Shown here: positions 56,311 to 64,000 of the stretch, in pieces
How the letters are laid out: the number at the start of each line of letters is the position of its first letter
Position numbering within the stretch: the first letter of the stretch is position 1
Assembly: GCA_038503075.1 (NCBI GenBank)
Contig: JBCAML010000018.1
Coordinates: 434,001-498,000, forward strand
DNA: 64,000 nucleotides
Direction: 5' to 3'
DNA from: Gyromitra esculenta
Lineage: Eukaryota; Ascomycota; Pezizomycetes; Pezizales; Discinaceae
Position numbers and translations under genes: made by a program
The notes under the pieces: model-generated
Database searches by the model: none
What the model saw: the letters and a program-made list of their open reading frames with translations, nothing else
Told to the model about the DNA's origin: nothing

Positions 56311-59300
56311 AGGCACTTACAATCGCTCGAATACCTTTAGTTCCCTCGAGGTTCTGTAATATTACTAGCATTTTATTTCCTATCACACTGTATTCTTATT
56401 TAGCCCTCTAGGGCATGCACCCGACATATGTTCTCTACACCATAGCGAATTCCCTTTGTATCTAAACTACTGCCTAAATAAGCCTGATTGCATTCAATGT
56501 CTGTGTATTCTTCACGTACGAGCCGGAGGGAGATTTTTGAAAGTTCCGATCACCATGGATATGTGAATAAAAACCCCATGAATCCACCCTACATGCCGCA
56601 ACGACAAGCAAAAACTAGCACATCAGTTGGATAAATACCATCACCCTAGAATCCTTGTATGATACTCTGAACCTATATTTGCGCCGCCGTCCTCGCGCCC
56701 TAGAAAAGCACATGTGTTCGTACCTACTTAGCCTACAGCTGGGTGTCATGTCATCCGATACTCAATTCCGAGCTCCGACTTGGCATCCCCAGTAATATTT
56801 ATTTATTTCGACATATCCTATCCAGCATCCGAACTTGGACCACGTTTCCCCCCCCCCGACCTAGAATCGAAAACCCACATGGAATCCTGTCTAGCTAGCG
56901 TGATTGTAAGGCCAAGGATCGAAACAGCCTGCAGCTGTGGTCTGTAGAGTATGTACTCTACTCTAGAAACAGGCTGATCTCCAGGGGATCAAAGTAGATC
57001 TCGCGCTAGAACAACCTTACCTAATATATCAACGGTAAGCGAGATTTGGAGCTAACGACTAGTATGTAACTAGAATATTCGTACTAAGCAGAGCAGAACA
57101 GAGCAGAGCAGGTAGTCCAGTGGGGTGGGTATCAGGGGAAACCGACGTAGGATCGATCTTAGGGCGTTCGGGGGTGATCGTGGGCGAGAAGTCTCTTCCA
57201 TGGCACAATCATCGTGTATCACCCGTGGCGGCTTTTTCCCTGTCTAGTGTTCCTGTAATTGGGCTTGTTGGCTGTAGGAGTCTAGGTATACTTTTTTATC
57301 CTTACTTTCTCCCTGGCTGCCGTGTTGCCCTGGTTTGTGACAGTACGAAGAGCCGATCCTGGCTACAGCTTGTAGGTTTTAACAGAGATTGCTTGTTGTT
57401 CGTGAAGCCGTGGGAAGCACCGTGTGGCTGTAGTGGCAGTCGACTGTGCTGTACTGTACTAGATGTTCAGTAGATTACTCAAGTGATTTCAGTGATTTAC
57501 CACTAGGGCACGTGCGAGTAAACACTCGATCCTGATGCGACACCGGGATACTCTACAGCTGTCGCAACGAAGATCAAGTATCCAGTCTAAAAACGGCCCA
57601 AGCGTAACTCAACTCTAACAGCACCATCGCCCAAGCACGTTAGGAGGAATCAGGACCTGCTTTAGCTTTGGCAAAGACGCAATCTCACCAGACGCCCCCA
57701 CATCTTTGCCAAGACAGTTCTTGGCTCTACTAGTAAGACTGGATTCTCTAAGAAAAACCGAATCCTTCCGAAAGTCGATACTAGAACTGATTGGAGGTGC
57801 TAGGAGAACCGCAAAGCTTCTAGACTTCACCGATAGCCCACTTGGGTGCTCGAGCAATGTACCCACCCCACTGCCTCACGCTGGAAAAAGCGCTAACCAG
57901 GGATATCGATTGGCCCTGTGCTCTAGTCTTGCTTCTCGGTTCTGGGATCTCCCGGGGAAAAAAAAAAAATCTCTCTCGTTAAGTGTTTTCTGGAATTAAA
58001 AAAAAAGGGACTCTTAAGAGTAGAGCGAGCACCTGCTCCGTTTCCTTAAGCTTCTAGCGTCTAGACTAAAGATTTTACAACACTGTCTTTCTAAGACACA
58101 GTGCACAGTAATTAGCCTGCAATCCACCGCATTGCAACAGGAAGGAGAACAGGAAGCGTACGGACAAGTAACCGAACACTCCTCATCTCCACAGCTACAT
58201 GTAACTATAACCCTCCCTAGTCACTGACGTTAGCAAGGCTTGATATTCCAAGGATGGCATTTGCCAAGAACAGCGGTTTATTCTGCACGCACAGGCAAAC
58301 TTGAATCACATGTGGACTGCGGCCGAGAGAAGATCTAGCGAAACCTAGCTAGGTTCAGAGCGGCACAATCTCTTCCCTTTAACTTTCCTCTTCAAGGGCT
58401 GGTTTGCTTCCTACGACTAAAATATGTATCCGGGAAATTGGCACGTTCGTAGAACTAAATAGAACTCAATAATGTTTCGTAATATCCTTGGCGTTCGATC
58501 CACCCACCAGGAACGCTGAAAACGTTACTATCACTACTAGTGTGTATACACTTACTAGAAGCCAAACGAGATGGCAAGACGCACCGCTTGGGTCGCTCTA
58601 TATGTGCGTCAAGCAGAAAGTCTCTTTAGTAGTTGGCGATTGCTAGATCGATATGAGGGTAGTCTGGAGCCTTCAAGCTACTAGTACGTTTATTTTGAAG
58701 GATTTGATCTCAGAATCTTAAACCTACACTCGAGATGCTGCTCTAACAGAAATAAGACCTCCACGCCTACGGTAATGGCTTTGGGGCAACGATTTGTGGG
58801 GCCGCTCAGGGGTGATTCTGGTTCTCTATCGCTAGTTTAGCAGGAAGGCGGATCATGATCCGTGACCTATACTTGCTAGAGGGGGATCTCAAAGGTAGGC
58901 TTGGTTCATGGATAGAGAGGGATACCGCGCGTTTCGCCTGAGGTGGATTAATCGGCGTAACGCATATGGTCTCATACTTGCCACGAGGCTCAGTTGTAAC
59001 TATAGTTTTGGGGGATCCGTGGTATTCTATAGAATAAGGCACTCGGTTGATTGAGAATTTGGGATGAGGTAGGTTTCGATTAAAGCAAAGAGGCGTGCAT
59101 CGTCCGGTAATGTTTCTAGATGTTTACAATATCGAGCTCAATCCAATCACATATTTGGAGCTAGATGTTTTTTTTGGCGAAATAAATCTCGTGGTTGTAG
59201 TTTTGGAGTACTCTAAATGGCTAATGTTCCTGGTTCATGCGGGCCATCAGGCGGGAAATGTAAAACGATGAAGAGTGATCTTTTGGGTAGATTCTACATA

Positions 59301-59676
59301 GGATTTTGTCTACAGCATGAGTATTTTATACCCCCATTGGTGGCATTGGATCTCTGTGGAGAAGCACTAGGCGGAAATTGGTGATTATCGAGTGATCTTC
59401 CGTGATTTCCATCGACCCCCGTGTTGGGATAAAGTACCCTATACGATAACGCTCAAAGGCTTTTCGAAACACCGAACTACGAGATGATGCCGCCATTTTT
59501 AACTCTAGAATATGCCAAGTGAAATAATTACGAACATCTTGAGTCCCATTTTTGGACTTGGATGGCTGATCACGTGGTAAATATATCTTGGCATAGAGCG
59601 ACCTCACTGGGGTATTTACAAAGCGCATCTCTGTAAAAAGCAACAAGATATTCAGTTAACCCTCAACTCTTCTAAA
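56311..59676. other. Intergenic, no gene recognised
   Basis: About 3.4 kb. A short GCAGA/ACAGA tandem occurs at 57088-57112. Frames up to 117 codons show no domains or exon chains. The last tens of bases are the leader of the aldo/keto reductase gene. Confidence 0.55.
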
Positions 59677-60945
59677 ATGGGATCTAGGACTCTCTCGATC
59701 GCCTCTACAGTGCGTCTTGCATCGGGATACGAGATGCCTCGTCTTGGGATTGGTGTATGTCTGCTACCTTACCCCGCGTGTTGAGACATCACGGCTAATA
59801 TAATTGGTCATAGGTTTATCAAACGTATGTATTTCACTTTCTGAATCATGTGAGATATCCAGTTTGGGAAAACAAGGTGTTTTAACAAAGTTTCGACTCT
59901 CCAGGCCAGCCGACAAATGTGAAGCTCTCATGCTCCACGCTCTCAACTGCGGCTATCGCCATGTGAGCCCCCAATGAGCCCTCTTCTGGCACCAGGTTAA
60001 TATATATATATCGCATCTAACTGGCATTATTATTAAAGATCGATTCAGCAACTGCATATCGAAACGAAAGACTCTGTGCAACAGCTATTGCGAAATCCCC
60101 GCTCCCTAGGTCTTCGATTTTCTTCACGACTAAATTCCCACCAAGACTGCGCGGGTACCTAATTTTCTACCTGGCATATCCTTTCGAGACCCTATGTGGC
60201 TAATCTAAAAACGGGATGGGAAAAAGATACGATGAAACGAAGCGCTCCCTGAACTCTGTCATTACCTCTAATCCCGAACTCGAGGGCTATATCGACTTAT
60301 ATTTGATTCACGCTCCATTTGGTGGCCGTGAAGCAAGACTGGGTGCTTGGAAGGCGATGGTCGAAGCTCAGAAAGAGGGTAAAGTCAGGTCTCTCGGCGT
60401 CTCGAATTACTCTATCGACCATTTGGAGGAACTCTGGAGATATATCCACGAGGAAGGGGGAGGTGGGATATTAAGTGTGGGTCAGTGGGAGGTAACCCCA
60501 TGGCTATCTAGGCGGAAGTGGAGGGATTGGTGTAAAGATCATGGAGTAGCTGTGGAGGTATTATTGAGCAATTCTTGGGTCCTTATATCCTAGATCGATA
60601 CTGAACTAGGAGATGGGGTGATAGGCATACTCTCCGCTAGTGAGAGCTACACGGTTTGACGAGCCCGTTTTAAAGGAATTGGCTGCCAAGTATGGGAAGA
60701 CTCCCGCTCAAATTCTTATTAGATGGAGCTTACAGGTGGTATGTCTCGTAATTCCCGTGTTTAAAATCGGATACGATGTTGAAATAGATTAGGGACTGGT
60801 GCCCCTTCCAAAATCAGTACATCCGGAACGGATCGAAGAAAATGCGGATGTATATGGATTTGAAATCAACGACGGGGATATGAAAGCGCTGGAAACAGAT
60901 GAATATAGTCCTTGCACTTGGGATCCAACAACAGAACCGCTCTAA
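59677..60945 (+). CDS. Aldo/keto reductase (2,5-diketogluconate-reductase-like), seven exons including an 11-nt microexon
   Basis: Exons 59677-59754, 59814-59824, 59905-59962, 60039-60154, 60227-60557, 60625-60735 and 60793-60945 are phase-consistent and encode about 285 residues, the usual size of the short AKR group. Motifs: MPRLGIGVYQTP at the N-terminus (the V-Y-Q-T codons come from the microexon), NCGYRHIDSATAYRNE with catalytic Asp and Tyr, FFTTKFPPRLRGYDET with Lys, IDLYLIHAPFGG with His, VRSLGVSNY, AYSPLVRATRF, and LVPLPKSVHPERIEENADVYGF for NADP(H). It reduces carbonyls with NADPH in the cytosol; substrate unknown. Start: first ATG after an in-frame-free leader. The ATG at 60216 lies in an intron. 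Confidence 0.92.
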
Positions 60946-61831
60946 AGTAGCTGTGGGAGATTATAGCCAGCAAACCTAGAATTTGCTATAGTCGATACTC
61001 TTTCAAAGCAAAGAGGTGTTGCCAAATTCGTTGGCATAAATGATATTAATATTTTTAGTATACTTACTCTCCCAAATTCCAATTGATCTCTAGTCTTCGG
61101 TGAAAATTATGCCCCGATATCTCATGTAGGCTTGAGCTTTCTTTATTACGTCTTTCTTTGCATTTTGATCGCGCTCTAGCTAAACCCCTAGAGTTTAGAA
61201 AGGTCAATATTTTTTAATTTATATACTCCATTGATGGAACTGACCTCCTATGACTCCAAAGCCCAAGTATCTTCGTCACTCTTTATTCCTTCCCCATTCT
61301 AAGATTTAGTACTCCTCATCCTCTTCTCAGCTTATTTCCTCCTCTTCGCTGCCAAATTACTTACATAGTTCCCCTTTAAACGCCTCCCATAGTCTCATCG
61401 CTCCTCTTACCTCGTCCGTATATTAAAACTTAATCGTAGTTAAACCGCCTTTCTCCTTCTCCACATCCTTTCAAACCCCCATTCATTCCATCTCCATTAA
61501 CCAATTCATCGTAATATAGTACTATTCATCACATACCATACTTTCAACAAATATCCTTACTTTATACCTAATTCAAAAATTGAATTGGAAGCTCGTGCCT
61601 TCCTTAAACTACGGCTAGAATGTACTCCACGCACCCTTTCTATCAATCACTCAGCCCTTCGCAGCTCTCGCAAATTATATCCCCAGCAACGGCCGAGGGT
61701 ATGCCACAAAGCACCAAGCGCTCCTTGCATTCTCCTTCCTTCCCCAGCCCTTCTTTATTCTTTTCCAGCTAACTATACAAACCCCCCCCCCCCAGAAAAA
61801 AGAAAACTTAAGTTTACCACAACGATCCCCA
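60946..61831. other. Intergenic, pyrimidine-rich leader region
   Basis: About 0.9 kb. From about 61270 on, the plus strand is strongly CT-rich up to the next ATG, as in fungal promoters and leaders. No gene is seen. Confidence 0.55.
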
Positions 61832-62887
61832 ATGACACAACCTCTAACCCGCAAAAAAAGGACACAAGTACAGCTTGAGACGGTAGACGAATGTCCAGAA
61901 ACTACTATTAGGGGCTGGATAGAACGTCGCCAAAGAAAATGCCTTAAGTTGCACAGGGATGATGTTATACCGCCAAGCAACGTTAACGGGGAGGCGATAA
62001 TCGGGGGTACATTTAACGAGAATGGCGCAGGCCTCAGCAACAATATATATAGCAATACCCAAGCCGACTATGCAGAGATAGCCGGCCTGGATCTGGCTAA
62101 ATGGGTGAGATCGTATGGGGAGTTAGAAATCCCACCTCTCGACAATAAGGATGTCGAATATGGCAACATCAATGATACACAGATAGCAGATCCCTTAATC
62201 CCAAATACAGACCATCAATATCTACTGCAGGAGGCGCCGGAAGGAATAACCGCTGGATGGGAGACGAACACGCAAGTCTATCAGAATCTCTTTGCCCCGG
62301 CACCTAGTACGAACCTGTCTGGATATATGTCGGGCCATAAGCAGGCGAATATGGATCTAGAGCAATTCTACGGACAAGGGGTTGATCCTTCGCAAACAAA
62401 CTACATGCAATCGCCGGACATCACCCAGCTCTTGCAGCTAACGTCCCAGCCCCCGTCTCAGAAGTGCCAAGTCCCCAACTTATACGATGCAGAAAGACAG
62501 AGACACTACCATAATATACAAACTTGGCCTGACAGTCGCAGGTCCGCTCCTAGGCTACACTTTCTGAACGACTCCTACAGGATTCAGAGAATTCCTCAAA
62601 AACCACGTCCAACACACAGAGGCGGCCGCCCAGTTCCGCCAGATCCAACAGATCCAAGATGGAATATCTGGTCAGTGGGAGATCTGAGCATCAGGTACAA
62701 TGGAGGCGGTGTAACCGTGAAGCATCTTCAGAAGGTTTTGTATAAACTCGACAAGAATAAACGGACGAAACACAGTTATGAAGAATTGGTAAATCAAATT
62801 CACGATCAACGGGTTACGTCGAGACACTCCATGCCGAAGAATTGGAATCCTACTTTGGGCTGGTGGGCGTACTTGGAGCCGGAATAA
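61832..62887 (+). CDS. Hypothetical protein, 351 aa
   Basis: One uninterrupted exon of 351 codons from ATG 61832 after a CT-rich leader. I do not recognise the family. The N-terminus is basic (MTQPLTRKKRTQVQ ... RGWIERRQRKCLKLHRDD), the middle (about residues 55-225) is polar, rich in Asn, Gln, Pro and Tyr and looks disordered, and the C-terminal 75 residues are more ordered: WNIWSVGDLSIRYNGGGV, a Lys-rich helix (KHLQKVLYKLDKNKRTKHSY), and a tryptophan-rich end (NWNPTLGWWAYLEPE). Basic ends around a disordered, Gln-rich core suggest a nuclear or transcription-related protein, but that is a guess. The length of the open frame and the good leader argue that it is a real gene. Confidence 0.65.
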   Translation: MTQPLTRKKRTQVQLETVDECPETTIRGWIERRQRKCLKLHRDDVIPPSNVNGEAIIGGTFNENGAGLSNNIYSNTQADYAEIAGLDLAKWVRSYGELEIPPLDNKDVEYGNINDTQIADPLIPNTDHQYLLQEAPEGITAGWETNTQVYQNLFAPAPSTNLSGYMSGHKQANMDLEQFYGQGVDPSQTNYMQSPDITQLLQLTSQPPSQKCQVPNLYDAERQRHYHNIQTWPDSRRSAPRLHFLNDSYRIQRIPQKPRPTHRGGRPVPPDPTDPRWNIWSVGDLSIRYNGGGVTVKHLQKVLYKLDKNKRTKHSYEELVNQIHDQRVTSRHSMPKNWNPTLGWWAYLEPE

Positions 62888-63899
62888 GGGAGAAGTCACT
62901 TAGACTGTTGGTGTGAGCTGCTGTTGCTTGTTTTTATAGCTTTAGCTAAGGATCATTTGTATGCTTGTTTATTTGTTTATTTGGCACTTGATGTACCTTG
63001 TTTTGTGTTTTTGTGTTCTATGTTTTCATTACTATACCATATCTTAATTATTTGGCATGGGAATCGATAGATTTCCATATTTTGGGTACGTGTATTTACT
63101 TGGTCGGGTTACCAAGGGATAATATCTATGTAAGTATAATCGCCTCAGGCCGTGGAGACATGTTTACCACCATTGTCCCCTAAAAGTAATCGCCAATAAT
63201 TAAACACTTTCAATCTTCCTCCGCAATCACAGCTTGAAGTCTTTGCCCGTCGCTGCCATTACACGTAGTTCAGACTATAAGTGATCCCTGGCATCATATG
63301 GAAGATATTTATTGCTTTTACTATCGCTGCGCAAGGACAGTTCTTCCGATGGCCGTTTTAGTAAAATTTGAAGTTAGAGATAGTCTGCCGCCGCAGACCA
63401 CTGTCTCGCAGGATGCCCGATTATCATACCCTCTACTTGATGAATAAATATATGCTTGTGAGTGAGACCTAGATATGAGGCTGATAGGGATAGGTGGAAT
63501 ATTCGGATAGGCTCCTGCAACCTAAATCCAAAGTTAAAGCTAGAGTAGCCCCGCCTGGGATCTCCTAAGGAGCCTTTGCTCTTAAACTTCAAGCCATATA
63601 ACTTCTTCCGTTGCTTACCCACAACTGCACTCTCCATTAAACACCTTATTTAAATATGTCATAAACTATCACTCGGTAAATTGTTTTCGCTACCAAGGCT
63701 TCATGAATTATGCTTGTTTGTCACCAGAGAGACCAAACATTCAACAAGCTCATCCATTTTTATTCGAATTTTAAGTTAAAGCAAACTCCCATTTGTATCC
63801 CCAACTTATTTCGTACTCCAGTCAAACCAATACCCCATTGCCTCAGAAACAAACAGGAGATGAGGGCTCTGATTTTACGTTAGACCTTTATTTCCAGCC
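62888..63899. other. Intergenic, no gene recognised
   Basis: About 1.0 kb, AT-rich just after the 351-aa gene. I see nothing else in it. Confidence 0.55.
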
Positions 63900-64000
63900 T
63901 TAGTACCCACCACCGTAACCTCCCCCAAACCCACCACTCTCTTCTTCCTCTCCTCCCCTATGACGACGTCCATACGATCCTGTCTCTTCCTCCTCATTAT
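63900..64000 (-). CDS. Possible glycine-rich C-terminus of a gene entering from the right (partial)
   Basis: On the minus strand a frame open from the window edge ends at TAA 63900-63902. It encodes acidic and Arg/Gly-rich residues and finishes GGFGGGYGGGY. Such tails are common at the ends of fungal glycine-rich or stress-related proteins. Only about 33 codons are visible, so no family can be named. Confidence 0.4.
   Translation of the reverse strand, partial: NEEEETGSYGRRHRGGEEEESGGFGGGYGGGY

Noticed and set aside
60216..60593. MGKRYDET... as a separate start of the aldo/keto reductase
   Set aside because: The ATG is inside an intron; upstream exons complete the nucleotide-binding N-terminus and catalytic Asp/Tyr in frame.

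Overview
The window looks like filamentous ascomycete (Pezizomycotina) nuclear DNA. Protein-coding genes carry many short introns (about 45-100 bp, GT...AG). There is a classic Zn2Cys6 regulator, and the families present (sugar porter and FucP-type MFS, PTH11/SAT4-like rhodopsin-domain protein, secreted VAO-type flavoprotein, COG3618 amidohydrolase) are typical of that group. I cannot name the species. All exon models were worked out by eye from splice sites and frame continuity.

Positions 1-13237 are a nest of one Ty3/gypsy chromodomain retrotransposon family. At least five insertion events can be separated by LTR ends and target-site duplications. E3 (+) is the oldest. E4 (-) is a complete element (6877-13118) inside E3's 3' LTR, with a 5-bp duplication GAGAT. 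A 419-bp solo LTR (9102-9520, duplication TCAGG) sits inside E4's RNase H. E2 (-) interrupts E3's integrase, and E1 (-) interrupts E2's gag and runs off the left edge. All copies are broken by nonsense codons, many of them C-to-T changes, and by small indels. Their control signals remain readable: a UUUAAAC frameshift site before the gag stop, a primer site complementary to a likely transcript start inside the LTR (self-priming), a U5 hairpin, and a pol stop codon lying inside the 3' LTR.

From 13.2 to 31 kb the region is gene-poor: a 98-bp MITE with 9-bp duplications (13.6 kb), a patatin-like protein without its catalytic serine (17.8-19.0 kb), a Zn2Cys6 transcription factor (21.8-24.7 kb), and a TauD-type dioxygenase gene with eight in-frame exons but one in-frame TAG (29.2-30.8 kb).

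From 32 to 40.4 kb four sugar-related genes lie close together: a transaldolase-family protein, an ARA2-type D-arabinose/L-galactose/L-fucose dehydrogenase, a FucP-type permease, and a COG3618 sugar-lactonase-like hydrolase. Together they could import an aldose, oxidise it to a lactone and open the lactone. This is the best candidate here for an undescribed metabolic cluster.

From 45.5 kb to the end, widely spaced genes follow: an MFS sugar transporter, a seven-exon rhodopsin-domain membrane protein, a secreted FAD oxidase with a BBE C-terminus, an aldo/keto reductase with an 11-nt microexon, a 351-aa protein of unknown function, and at the right edge the possible glycine-rich C-terminus of another gene. 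No tRNA, rRNA or CRISPR array was recognised.
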